NCBI RefSeq assembly: GCF_006439015.1
Contig: NZ_RCZG01000003.1
Coordinates: forward strand, 428,819 to 492,818
Source of the DNA: Mycolicibacterium hodleri
Lineage (GTDB): Bacteria; Actinomycetota; Actinomycetes; Mycobacteriales; Mycobacteriaceae
Direction of reading: 5' to 3'
DNA length: 64,000 nt
In this document: piece by piece, positions 18,755 to 27,186 of the stretch
Numbering within the stretch: position 1 is the first letter of the stretch
How the letters are laid out: every line of letters starts with the position of its first letter
The notes under the pieces: model-generated
The model's input: the letters and a program-made list of their open reading frames with translations, nothing else
What the model was told of the DNA's origin: nothing
Database searches by the model: none
Program-made: the position numbers and the translations under genes

Positions 18755-19504
18755 ATGAGTGACGACAAGATGCTGGCGCGCATTGCGGCCCTTCTGCGCC
18801 AAGCCGAGAACACCGACAACCCGCACGAAGCCGAAGCGTTCATGTCGGCCGCACAACGACTAGCAACCACCACGTCGATCGACCTCGCCGTGGCCAGGGC
18901 GCACTCGTCGACGAGAAGTCCGGCGCAGGTGCCCGTGCAACGCACGATCACCATCGGAGAGGCCGGCAGCAGGGGCCTTCGCACCTACGTCCAACTGTTC
19001 GTTGCGATCGCGATGGCGAACGACGTGAAGTGCGACGTCGCCTCCAACTCGACATTCGTATACGCCTACGGCTTTGGTGAGGACATCGACGCCGCGCATG
19101 CGCTGTACGCCAGCCTGGTGGTGCAGATGGTGAAGGCGTCCGACGCGTACATCGCCACGGGCAAGCATCGACCCACCCCGACGATCACCGCACGCCTGAA
19201 CTTTCACCTCGCCTTCGGGGCACGGGTAGGTCAACGGCTATCGGAGGCCCGCGAGGAGGCCAGGTACGCCGCCACCTCAGGCCGCGACCAGCAGCCGGGG
19301 ACAGCGATCGCGTTGCGCAACAAGGACATCGAGCTCAAGAGCTTCTATCGCGAGGCGTCCAAGGCGCGGGGCACGTGGCGGGCAACCAGCGCCTCGGCGG
19401 GCTACTCGTCGGACGCGCGCCGCGCCGGTGACAGGGCAGGACGGCGGGCTCGACTTGGGCCCAGCACCGAGTTCGCCGGGGCACGAAAGACCCTGGACCG
19501 GTAG
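18755..19504 (+). CDS. DUF2786 domain protein (Rv0184-like)
   Basis: The product is 249 residues, the same length as Rv0184. The N-terminal ~45 residues (KMLARIAALLRQAENTDNPH, then EAFMSAAQRLA) match DUF2786, a short helical domain also found in phage and plasmid proteins. The rest is helical with conserved FVAIAMANDVKCDV and YASLVVQMVKASD segments. Function is unknown. It starts within a GCGAGAAGCGAAGCGGGATC..ATGAG context like the 36-bp repeat unit at 34784. The next gene follows after 7 bp, and the pair is kept together in mycobacteria. Confidence 0.82.
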   Translation: MSDDKMLARIAALLRQAENTDNPHEAEAFMSAAQRLATTTSIDLAVARAHSSTRSPAQVPVQRTITIGEAGSRGLRTYVQLFVAIAMANDVKCDVASNSTFVYAYGFGEDIDAAHALYASLVVQMVKASDAYIATGKHRPTPTITARLNFHLAFGARVGQRLSEAREEARYAATSGRDQQPGTAIALRNKDIELKSFYREASKARGTWRATSASAGYSSDARRAGDRAGRRARLGPSTEFAGARKTLDR

Positions 19505-19511
19505 CGGGCCG

Positions 19512-20003
19512 ATGGCGCGCGACACCCAGCGTTCCAAGGTCTACGCCGCAGAGCAGCTGGTGCGGACGCTCTTCGAGCGCGCCGAGGAGCGGGGCAATCG
19601 CGCGGTCGACTTCTTCGGCGCCCAGCTGACGCTGCCTCCGGAGGCTCGGTTCGGCTCGGTGGACGCGGTACGCCGTTACGTGGGTGACGTGATGGACCTG
19701 CCATCGGTACGGATTCGCTGGCCAACGGCGGACCCGCTGACCGTCCGCGCTCGCCGCGGGGTCACCGCAGCACACTACGAGTTCGACGGGAGCGTCGCCG
19801 CCGTCGCGGTGCCCGATCGGCGCTGCACGTGGGCGCTGCGCGAACTGGTGGTGCTGCACGAGATCGCCCACCACCTCAGCCGGGCGGAACCGCCACACGG
19901 GCCGCAGTTCGTTGCCGCGTTCTGCGAGTTGGCCGAGGCGGTGATGGGTCCCGAGGTGGGCCACGTCCTGCGGGTGGTCTATGCGATGGAGGGTGTCAGG
20001 TGA
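19512..20003 (+). CDS. TIGR04338-type putative metallohydrolase (Rv0185-like)
   Basis: The product is 163 residues. It carries the zinc-protease-like motif HEIAHHL followed by PPHGPQFVAAF, giving two His, one Glu and a downstream His as in the SprT/WSS1 class of small metallopeptidases. The N-terminal half has RSKVYAAEQLVRTLFERAEE. It is cytoplasmic, with no signal peptide. Together with the upstream DUF2786 gene it makes a conserved mycobacterial pair of unknown job. ATG 19512 fits, because the open frame upstream overlaps the previous gene without homology. Its stop overlaps the next GTG. Confidence 0.82.
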   Translation: MARDTQRSKVYAAEQLVRTLFERAEERGNRAVDFFGAQLTLPPEARFGSVDAVRRYVGDVMDLPSVRIRWPTADPLTVRARRGVTAAHYEFDGSVAAVAVPDRRCTWALRELVVLHEIAHHLSRAEPPHGPQFVAAFCELAEAVMGPEVGHVLRVVYAMEGVR

Positions 20004-20704
20004 CTGGCGTTACCGTGGACGCCGTGAGTGAGGCAGATCCGCAGACCCTGGACGCGATGTTCGGTGAGCTGCTGCATTCCGAGGACGACGTGCTCGCGGC
20101 GGCCCGCGAGGCTGCCGACGCCGCGGGCATGCCGCGAATCGAGGTCTCCGCCCAGCACGCCAAGCTGCTGTCGATCCTGGCGACCATCACGAACGCCACC
20201 CGCGTACTGGAGGTCGGCACGCTGGCCGGCTACAGCACGATCGCTCTGGCTCGCGGCGTGGGACCCGAGGGGCGGGTGGTCACGCTGGAGTATGAGCCGG
20301 CGCACGCTGAAGTCGCCAGGGCAAACCTGGCGGCGGCCGGCGTCGAGGACCGCGTCGAGATCATCGTGGGGACCGCTCTGGACACGCTTCCGCAGCTCGC
20401 GGAGCGAGGCGAACGCTACGACATGTTCTTCATCGACGCCGACAAGGAGAACAACTCGGCCTACGTGCGGTGGGCCATCGACTTGGCCGCTCCCGGCGCA
20501 CTGCTGGTGATCGACAACATCGCCCGTGCCGGGCGCGTCTACGCCCCCGCGCCCGACGACCATCAGGCGCGCGCCGTCAAGGAGATGTTTGCGATGATGG
20601 GCAGCCACCCTCGGTTGGACACCGCCGCGATCCAGACCGTGGGCACCAAGGGGTGGGACGGCTTTGCGATCGCGGTCGTGCTCGACGAGGAGAGCGATGT
20701 TTGA
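20000..20704 (+). CDS. Family 3 O-methyltransferase (Rv0187-like)
   Basis: The product is 234 residues from GTG 20000, which overlaps the previous stop as GTGA; GTG 20024 is an alternative. The SAM-binding motif VLEVGTLAGYSTIALARGV and the metal-site motif FFIDADKENN are those of Mg-dependent catechol/caffeoyl-CoA O-methyltransferases. VIDNIARAGRV corresponds to the third metal-ligand segment. It would methylate a hydroxyl on a catechol-like substrate. It overlaps the next gene by 8 bp, so the two products may belong to one pathway, perhaps aromatic compound metabolism. Confidence 0.88.
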   Translation: MTGVTVDAVSEADPQTLDAMFGELLHSEDDVLAAAREAADAAGMPRIEVSAQHAKLLSILATITNATRVLEVGTLAGYSTIALARGVGPEGRVVTLEYEPAHAEVARANLAAAGVEDRVEIIVGTALDTLPQLAERGERYDMFFIDADKENNSAYVRWAIDLAAPGALLVIDNIARAGRVYAPAPDDHQARAVKEMFAMMGSHPRLDTAAIQTVGTKGWDGFAIAVVLDEESDV

Positions 20705-21404
20705 CATCACCTATCCCGCCCCGGCGGGACCGCTTCCCGGCTACCTCGCAGTGCCGGTGGGGCCGGGCCCGTGGCCGGGGGTGGTCGTGATTCACGACGC
20801 GCTGGGCTTGTCGACCGACATCAAGCGCATCACCGACCGCCTGGCCGACGCCGGCTATCTGGCACTCGCTCCCGCCCTGTTCCGTCGCGGTTTCCGGCCA
20901 CGGTGCGTCGTGAGCACGCTTCGCGCGCTGTCCGCCGGCGGTGGAGCCGCCGTCGACGACATCGTTGCGGCGCAGAAGTATCTGGCCACCGACGCACGGT
21001 GCACGGACAAGGTCGGTGCGGTGGGTTTCTGCATGGGCGGTGGCTTCTGCCTTCTGCTCGCCCCGCGCGGCGTCTTCGATGCAGTGGCACCCAATTACGG
21101 TGTGCTGAACAATGACTCGGACTACCCGCCGCTGCGCGCGTCGTGCCCGACGGTGGCGAGTTACGGTGCCGAGGACCGAATGCTGCGAGGTGCGGCCGCC
21201 AAGTTGGAGGCCGTCCTCTCCGAGGGTGGAGTGCCGCGCGACGTCAAGGAGTACGAGGGTGTCGGCCACTCGTTCATGAACGACTTCCAACTGCCCGCGC
21301 CGCTGCGGCTGATCGAGAACGTCGCCGGACTCGCCTACTCCGAACCGGAGGCCGAGGATGCTTGGCAGCGCATTCTGACGTTCTTCGGCCAACACCTCGC
21401 GTGA
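20697..21404 (+). CDS. Dienelactone hydrolase family protein
   Basis: The product is 235 residues. The nucleophile is a Cys in VGFCMGGGFCLLL, as in classical dienelactone hydrolases, and the late His is in YEGVGHSFMND. The oxyanion segment is VVIHDALGLSTD. Dienelactone hydrolases open the lactone in chlorocatechol breakdown, but many bacterial members have other ester substrates. ATG 20697 lies inside the 3' end of the methyltransferase gene (8-bp overlap), so they form one operon. Confidence 0.88.
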   Translation: MFDITYPAPAGPLPGYLAVPVGPGPWPGVVVIHDALGLSTDIKRITDRLADAGYLALAPALFRRGFRPRCVVSTLRALSAGGGAAVDDIVAAQKYLATDARCTDKVGAVGFCMGGGFCLLLAPRGVFDAVAPNYGVLNNDSDYPPLRASCPTVASYGAEDRMLRGAAAKLEAVLSEGGVPRDVKEYEGVGHSFMNDFQLPAPLRLIENVAGLAYSEPEAEDAWQRILTFFGQHLA

Positions 21405-21431
21405 TCGGCCCGGTCGCGTAGCGTCGGCCGG

Positions 21432-22391
21432 GTGCAGCCTCGGACGAGGACACTCGGCATCGCTCCCGTGACCGTCCTGGTCGCGCTCGTGTTCGTGGCC
21501 GCGGCCGCCCTACGCGGATACCTGCCCGGCGCTGAACCAGTCCGTCGTGGACCCCCCGCCGACGACCCGATTGCGATCGCCGTCGTCATAGGTCTGCTCA
21601 TCGCGGCGGTCGCCGTCGTGGTGTTCGCAGTGATCAGTCGGCTGCGCAACCGCACTGCCACCCCGCCGAGGGTGGCCGAGAGGTCGGACTGGCTCCGCGG
21701 CGACCGCGGGCGGCCCACGTGGCGGATCGCACTGATCGCGTTCGGACTGATACTCGGCTGGCTGGTGGTCTCCGTGCTCCTCAGTCGACTCGGCGGAGGA
21801 TTGCAGGGCGACACGAGCGGGCCGGGCACGACACCGGACGCCGCCGACCCCACCCCGGACGTCAGTGGTCCGGCCACGACGCTGCCAGCGGAGCCGGGCA
21901 CGGCCTCGACCCTGCTCGGCTACTTTTACGGGGCTACGATCGTCTTCCTCGTCGTCATCGTGGTGGGCACGCTGATCGCGGCCCGCAGGCAACGTCGTCC
22001 CCTCACGTCGAATCTGGCCCCGCTCGATGCCGAGGACTCCGCCTCCGATACGGACACGGGATCCGAATCCCTGGTTCGTGCAGCGGAAGTCGGGCTCGCG
22101 GAAGTCGGTGACCTCAGCCGCGAGCCGCGCAAGGCGATCATCGCGTGCTACGCCGCCATGGAGCGTCAGTTGTCGCTCCTGCCCGACGCCGCTCCACGCG
22201 ACTTCGACACCGCGTCGGAGGTACTGGCCCGTGCGGTGGAACACCACGCGTTGGCCCCCGACAGCGCAACGCGGTTGGTGGATCTGTTCGAGGAGGCGCG
22301 GTTCAGCCCGCACGTGATGAACGAGGGGCACCGTGATGCGGCGGTCGCCGTCCTCACCCATGTGCTCGGCGAGCTGAGGAGCCCAGCGTGA
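21432..22391 (+). CDS. DUF4129 membrane protein of the MoxR operon
   Basis: The product is 319 residues with membrane helices at about 10-30, 48-72, 98-120 and 165-190. A cytoplasmic C-terminal domain follows, with PRKAIIACYAAMERQL and LVDLFEEARFSPHVM, which match the DUF4129 pattern. Such proteins are regularly encoded beside MoxR ATPases and DUF58 proteins. The start is GTG 21432. The stop overlaps the following gene as GTGA. The job of the complex is unknown; membrane or cell-wall stress handling is a common proposal. Confidence 0.8.
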   Translation: MQPRTRTLGIAPVTVLVALVFVAAAALRGYLPGAEPVRRGPPADDPIAIAVVIGLLIAAVAVVVFAVISRLRNRTATPPRVAERSDWLRGDRGRPTWRIALIAFGLILGWLVVSVLLSRLGGGLQGDTSGPGTTPDAADPTPDVSGPATTLPAEPGTASTLLGYFYGATIVFLVVIVVGTLIAARRQRRPLTSNLAPLDAEDSASDTDTGSESLVRAAEVGLAEVGDLSREPRKAIIACYAAMERQLSLLPDAAPRDFDTASEVLARAVEHHALAPDSATRLVDLFEEARFSPHVMNEGHRDAAVAVLTHVLGELRSPA

Positions 22392-22876
22392 AGAAACTCG
22401 CCACCGTGGCAATCGTGGTGGTGCTCGGCGCCCAGCTGATGGCGCTGTCGCATCCAGATCGGCACGTCGTGCTCTGGACCGGGGCCGGCGTCGCCGTCGT
22501 TGTCCTGCTCGTGGTGCGCTGGTACTTGATGCGTGATGCCGTTGCCGCAGTTGATGATTCGCGCGCCCGCGACCCGGCCGAGTCGTTGCGCCGCTGGCGG
22601 GCGAAGACGGAGATCCTGATCGCGCGCGCCGACTCCACCCGGTCGGACTGGGACAAGTATCTGCGTCCCATGCTTGCGCGGCAGTTCGAGCTCGCGACGG
22701 GGCAGCGAAAGGCCAAGGATCCGAATGTCTTTCACGCCACCGCGATCGCCCTGTTCGGTGAAGAGCTGTGGCCGTGGGTGGATCCCGACAACGTGGTGCG
22801 CGGTGGAGCCGAGCAGCAGCCCGGCCCCGGTCGCGCGGTCCTCAACGATGTCCTGCAACGACTGGAGCGAATATGA
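22388..22876 (+). CDS. Small membrane protein of the MoxR operon
   Basis: The product is 162 residues with two N-terminal membrane helices (about 4-20 and 27-46) and a polar, helical cytoplasmic remainder. I do not recognise a named domain. Both ends overlap neighbours by 4 bp (GTGA and ATGA), so it is made together with the DUF4129 protein and MoxR. It is probably a structural partner of the complex. Confidence 0.75.
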   Translation: MKKLATVAIVVVLGAQLMALSHPDRHVVLWTGAGVAVVVLLVVRWYLMRDAVAAVDDSRARDPAESLRRWRAKTEILIARADSTRSDWDKYLRPMLARQFELATGQRKAKDPNVFHATAIALFGEELWPWVDPDNVVRGGAEQQPGPGRAVLNDVLQRLERI

Positions 22877-23838
22877 CCCTGTCGGTCACCACGACCGCTG
22901 CCCATTGTGAGGCGGTGCTCGACGAGATTCAACGGGCCGTCGTGGGCCGACGCCCTGCCTTGACGCTCATCCTCACGGCGCTGCTGGCCGGGGGGCACGT
23001 GCTCATCGAAGACCTTCCGGGTCTGGGCAAGACATTGATCGCGCGCAGCTTCGCCGCCGCTCTCGGGTGCGAGTTCAAGCGCGTGCAGTTCACCCCTGAC
23101 CTGCTGCCCGCCGACCTCCTCGGCTCGACCATCTACGACATGCAGTCGGGCCGGTTCGAGTTCCGGCCGGGGCCGATTTTCGCCAACCTGCTCCTTGCCG
23201 ACGAGATCAACCGGACACCACCGAAGACGCAGGCCGCTCTACTCGAGGCAATGGCCGAACGTCAGGTGAGCATCGACGGTGTCACCCATCGACTACCCGA
23301 ACCGTTCATCGTGCTGGCCACCGACAACCCCATCGAGTACGAGGGCACGTACCCGCTGCCGGAAGCGCAACTCGACCGGTTCACGATCAGACTCGAACTG
23401 CGCTACCTCACCGAACGGGAGGAGGCATCGATGCTCCGGCGACGCCTCGACCGGGGTTCCGCGGAGCCGACCGTCGGAAGCGTCGTCGACGGTCGACAAC
23501 TCCTCGCGATGCGCGAGTCGGTCGAACAGGTCACCGTCCACGAGGACGTCCTGCAGTACGTGGTGTCGCTGGCGGTGGCCAGTCGTCAGCATCCTCAGGT
23601 GGCGGTCGGTGCGAGCCCGCGGGCCGAGTTGGACCTCGTCCAGCTGGCTCGTGTCAGGGCGCTTCTCGCCGGTCGTGACTACGTGATTCCCGAAGACGTC
23701 AAGGCGCTCGCGGTACCGGCCATGGCGCACCGAATCAGTCTGCGCCCCGAGATGTGGGTCCGGCAGGTGCGGACCTCCGACGTCGTGGAGGAGCTGCTGC
23801 GACGGCTGCCGGTGCCGCGGACGCGTGGTGCGACGTGA
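22873..23838 (+). CDS. moxR: MoxR family AAA+ ATPase
   Basis: The product is 321 residues. Walker A is DLPGLGKT (about residues 47-54) and Walker B is LLLADEINR, followed by the MoxR-specific PPKTQAALLEAMAERQV. Sensor 1 is in FIVLATDNPIEYEG, and the arginine finger region is PEAQLDRF. A C-terminal helical lid follows. MoxR ATPases act as chaperone-like motors that help mature or load metal or cofactor onto partner proteins, often with DUF58 or VWA partners. ATG 22873 overlaps the previous stop, and its own stop overlaps the DUF58 start. Confidence 0.93.
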   Translation: MTLSVTTTAAHCEAVLDEIQRAVVGRRPALTLILTALLAGGHVLIEDLPGLGKTLIARSFAAALGCEFKRVQFTPDLLPADLLGSTIYDMQSGRFEFRPGPIFANLLLADEINRTPPKTQAALLEAMAERQVSIDGVTHRLPEPFIVLATDNPIEYEGTYPLPEAQLDRFTIRLELRYLTEREEASMLRRRLDRGSAEPTVGSVVDGRQLLAMRESVEQVTVHEDVLQYVVSLAVASRQHPQVAVGASPRAELDLVQLARVRALLAGRDYVIPEDVKALAVPAMAHRISLRPEMWVRQVRTSDVVEELLRRLPVPRTRGAT

Positions 23839-25106
23839 TCGACCAACGTACGACTGACATTGACTTGCGTTGGCGGGCTTCGCCGCTCGCACTGGCTCTC
23901 GCGACCTGCGCCGCGGTGGCGCTGGCGGCGGCGCTGATCGGAGCCCGCTGGCAACCGGTCGTGTTCGCTGCACCGTTGCTCGGTGCCCTGGTGTCCCTGG
24001 GCTGGCAGCGGCCGTCGCCAACCGTCCGGGTCCATGCCGAGCCGGGCCTGGTGCGCTGCTTCGAGGGCGAGCAGGTTCGGCTCGCGCTGTGGGCGACGGC
24101 CGACGACGGGACGCCGGTCGGGTTGACCTTCTCCACGGCCGCCGGTGCTTCGATCGACGTTGCGGGTGACCCCTCGGGACGAATCGAGCTGGTGTTGTCG
24201 GCCGAGCGGTGGGGCCGCTATCCGATCACGGTGCGGGTGGACGTCGTCGCGCGCGGTGGACTGCTCGCCGGCCGGGCCGTCCTCGGATACCCCGTCGTGG
24301 CGGACGTCTTCGTATTCCCGGTGGCTCCAGCACAATCCACCGCCCTTCCGCGCACCGAACTGCTCGACCGCCTCGGCACACACATGACGAGGCACGTCGG
24401 CAGAGGCGTCGAATACGGCGGCATCCGCGCGTACGTGCCCGGTGATCAACTGCGGACGGTCAACTGGCCCGTCAGCGCCCGGCGGGGCGGCCTGCACGTC
24501 ACGGAGCGGCTGAGCGAGCGGGCGGCCGACGTGATCGTGGTCGTCGACACCTACGACCAACCTCCGGGACCCGCCACCCAAGCCACCGAGCGCACGGTGC
24601 GCGGGGCCGTGCAGGTGGTGCAGAGCGCGTTGCGCAACGGCGACCGGGCCGGCGTCGTGGCACTCGGCGGACAACCACGCTGGATGGGTGCCGATATCGG
24701 TCGGCGCCAGTTCTATCGTGTGCTCGACGCGATTCTGGGCGCCGGGGATGGTCACGAAACCACCACCGGCACACTGGTTCCCCGCGCGGCGATCCCGCCG
24801 GGTGCCGTCGTCGTCGCGTTCTCGACGCTTCTCGACACCGACTTCGCGCTGGCGTTGATCGATCTGTGCCGTCGAGGACACGTCGTGGTGGCCGTCGACG
24901 TGCTCGACGGTGCACCGTTCGACGACCTGGACGACCCGCTGATCGCGCGGATGTGGTCGATGCAGCGTGCGTTCATGTACCGGGACATGCGCACGATCGG
25001 TGTCGACATCGTCCTTTGGTCCAATGAGGCGTCGTCGACCGACGGACCCCTCGACCAGGTGATGCAGCTGGTACCGCGCCGTCGTCGGGCCGCGGCGAGG
25101 AGGTGA
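23835..25106 (+). CDS. DUF58 domain protein (MoxR partner)
   Basis: The product is 423 residues. Two membrane helices lie near the N-terminus (about 15-55), followed by a beta-rich middle part. The DUF58 signature is GIRAYVPGDQLRTVNWPVSARRG. A VWA-like region after it includes VIVVVDTYDQ. GTG 23835 overlaps the moxR stop as GTGA. DUF58 proteins are the commonest partner of MoxR ATPases and are thought to be their client or metal-binding receptor. Confidence 0.9.
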   Translation: MIDQRTTDIDLRWRASPLALALATCAAVALAAALIGARWQPVVFAAPLLGALVSLGWQRPSPTVRVHAEPGLVRCFEGEQVRLALWATADDGTPVGLTFSTAAGASIDVAGDPSGRIELVLSAERWGRYPITVRVDVVARGGLLAGRAVLGYPVVADVFVFPVAPAQSTALPRTELLDRLGTHMTRHVGRGVEYGGIRAYVPGDQLRTVNWPVSARRGGLHVTERLSERAADVIVVVDTYDQPPGPATQATERTVRGAVQVVQSALRNGDRAGVVALGGQPRWMGADIGRRQFYRVLDAILGAGDGHETTTGTLVPRAAIPPGAVVVAFSTLLDTDFALALIDLCRRGHVVVAVDVLDGAPFDDLDDPLIARMWSMQRAFMYRDMRTIGVDIVLWSNEASSTDGPLDQVMQLVPRRRRAAARR

Positions 25107-25110
25107 CGGG

Positions 25111-25533
25111 ATGCGTGCGCTTTCCTTCGCGTTCGGGTTGTTGATGGTGGCCGCAGCGACCGTGCAGAGCGACGGGTCTGCCCTCGCCGTCTCGGCGGCG
25201 GCGTTCGTGGCCGTGGTGCTGGGTATCGCGTCGCGGATGGCGGCGACCTTCGCCGTGGTGGCGGCGGCTGTGGCCCTTGCTCTTTCGAGTCCGTCGCCGG
25301 TGGTCGCCATGATCGCTGGCCTCGCGGCGACTGCCTATCTCGTACTGCGGCACGCCAGGGGCGGCGACGCGGCGATGGCGTTGACGGCGCCGACGGTGCT
25401 TGGCGCACTTGGCCTCTCCGTCGTCGCAGTACTCGGCGCCGCCGTTCCCGCGGTGCTGCCGTGGGTACCGCTGGTGGCGCCGCTCGCGGTGGTGGTCATC
25501 TACTTGGCCGTCATCGCGCCCTTCGTCAGTTGA
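25111..25533 (+). CDS. Membrane protein, last gene of MoxR operon
   Basis: The product is 140 residues made almost entirely of four or more hydrophobic helices with few charged residues. I recognise no family. It begins 4 bp after the DUF58 stop and completes the five-gene operon. Its end overlaps the end of the convergent sigma-fusion gene by 8 bp, so transcripts of the two must run into each other unless terminated inside coding sequence. Confidence 0.75.
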   Translation: MRALSFAFGLLMVAAATVQSDGSALAVSAAAFVAVVLGIASRMAATFAVVAAAVALALSSPSPVVAMIAGLAATAYLVLRHARGGDAAMALTAPTVLGALGLSVVAVLGAAVPAVLPWVPLVAPLAVVVIYLAVIAPFVS

Positions 25534-27052
25534 AGATCGGCCCACCGCCGCCGTTGCAATTGGTGTCCTGTGGGGGACAGTCGGGTTCGACTTTCACCGG
25601 CGGCGGAATCCTGCTGGGGAGCTTCGGGGTTGGCTTTGGCGGCTTCACCGGTGGCGAGCCTGGTGGCTCCTTCACCGGTGGCTCTTCGGCGGGAGGTTCG
25701 ACGATGTTGGGCGGATCGATGTTCGGCGACTGGTCCCCGCCGTCCTGCGGCTGCGGTGTGGGTCTGCTGGTCTCAGTCGTGGTGTCCGGCGTCTGGTCGT
25801 GGGTGCGGGGCAGTGGCTTCTCCACTGGGCTGGGTTCGGACGTCGTCTCTGTGGTCGGCGTGATGACGGCGTTGGCGGTGGTGGTGGTGGCGACGACAGG
25901 TGGAGGCAGCATCGCCGGGGTATCACTGGTCGCCGTCCGCTTGGCGACGGACGGCGTGGTGGTCGACGCGGTCGTGGTCGACGACGGTGTGAGCGGGGCG
26001 TGGGAGTCGGCGGGAACGACGCGGAACGACGCCGGTGCGACGAGCATCGCCGCGGCGCCGATGCCGACGAGCACCAGCGCCGCGCCGATGCCTGCGCGTA
26101 CCGGCCTGCCCTTGACGACGGATGCCGTCTGCCGCGGGCCTGCTGCGCCGGGCGGCTCGGAGAGGTCGTCGACGTCGAGGTCGTGCGGTGGCCACCACGA
26201 GGCGTCGTCCTCGGGCCCGACGGGCGTGGAGCCGGCCGGCGGTAGGTTGACCACCGCGTTGTCGAGGGTGCGGTCGCGCAACCACGCGGGCGCAGGGATG
26301 ACTACCGGCGCGGAGCCGAGCAGTGCGGCCGGGTTGACCATCCTCGCGCGCTCTTCTTCACAGATGGCGCAGCCATCTACGTGCCTGGCCACTCGCTTGC
26401 GTAGCAGGACGGTGAACTGATCGTCGCCCTGCTCGATGATCGCGGCCAGCTCGGGGCAGCGCTCGGGGTCGGCCTTGGCGCGCTTGCACAACAGCAGCGC
26501 CCCCAAGGAGCGGCCAATGGTGTCGCGCATCCGCTCGACGAGGGTGTTGGCGTTCTTGGGCGTTACCCCGAGCGCGTCAGCGAGCTCGGGACCGTCGAGT
26601 CCCTGGCGGTACGCCAGCTCGAGCACCACGCGGTCGCGGTCGCTCAGCCCGCCGCTGGCCTCCCGGATGAGTTCGGCCAGCTCGCTGCTCGCCGCCTGCG
26701 TGGCCGGATCTGCTTCGCCGCTGGGCATGTCGGGTAATTCCTCGCTGAGCTGTTCACGTTTTCGATCGCGGATCCGGGAGAGTGCTTCGGAGCGGGCGAT
26801 CGCGTACAACCACGACCTCAACCGATCGGGTTCGCGGAGCTGCACCAGTTTCGTTGCTGCAGTGACGAATACATCCTGCACGCAGTCCGCGGCGGCATCC
26901 CGGTCCCGCAGCATGCCGACGCAGAAGTCGTACAGCCGGTCCGCGTAACGGTCGTAGATCGCGGCGAAGGCGGCACGGTCACCGGTGGCCGCGGCGCGGG
27001 CGAGCGTGGCATCGTCGGCGCCACTCGTGGATGACAACAGGCCACTAGTCAT
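25526..27052 (-). CDS. ECF sigma factor fused to zinc-type anti-sigma motif, membrane helix and Thr/Pro-rich tail
   Basis: The product is 508 residues. Sigma region 2 covers about 30-98 (IYDRYADRLYDFCVGMLRD, then RLRSWLYAIARSEALSRIRD) and region 4 about 135-185 (LSDRDRVVLELAYRQGL, then LGVTPKNANTLVERM). A zinc anti-sigma-like signature follows: Cys199, then His224-x3-Cys228-x2-Cys231 (HVDGCAIC). One membrane helix lies at about 320-342 (GIGAALVLVGIGAAAMLVA). The last ~165 residues are Thr/Pro/Ser-rich and extracytoplasmic, ending in a Cys pair (DCPPQDTNC). The sigma factor is thus tethered to the membrane in one chain and would need proteolysis or a conformational change to act. ATG 27052 is preferred over 27070. 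No separate anti-sigma gene is adjacent. Confidence 0.88.
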   Translation of the reverse strand: MTSGLLSSTSGADDATLARAAATGDRAAFAAIYDRYADRLYDFCVGMLRDRDAAADCVQDVFVTAATKLVQLREPDRLRSWLYAIARSEALSRIRDRKREQLSEELPDMPSGEADPATQAASSELAELIREASGGLSDRDRVVLELAYRQGLDGPELADALGVTPKNANTLVERMRDTIGRSLGALLLCKRAKADPERCPELAAIIEQGDDQFTVLLRKRVARHVDGCAICEEERARMVNPAALLGSAPVVIPAPAWLRDRTLDNAVVNLPPAGSTPVGPEDDASWWPPHDLDVDDLSEPPGAAGPRQTASVVKGRPVRAGIGAALVLVGIGAAAMLVAPASFRVVPADSHAPLTPSSTTTASTTTPSVAKRTATSDTPAMLPPPVVATTTTANAVITPTTETTSEPSPVEKPLPRTHDQTPDTTTETSRPTPQPQDGGDQSPNIDPPNIVEPPAEEPPVKEPPGSPPVKPPKPTPKLPSRIPPPVKVEPDCPPQDTNCNGGGGPIFN

Positions 27053-27186
27053 CAGACCACCCCCGCGCATGACCGATGTGTACCGAGAAGGACATCATCA
27101 CCGCTTGCTCCGTCCGTGGCAATGACGAGGATGGCCGTTCGGGCGGGACGAGGATGACCACCGTCCCGCCCGATCCCCCGAACCGA

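Noticed and set aside
23679..25310. 543-residue minus-strand frame over the DUF58 gene
   Set aside because: No family features, and the plus strand carries the MoxR/DUF58 signatures in an overlapping operon.
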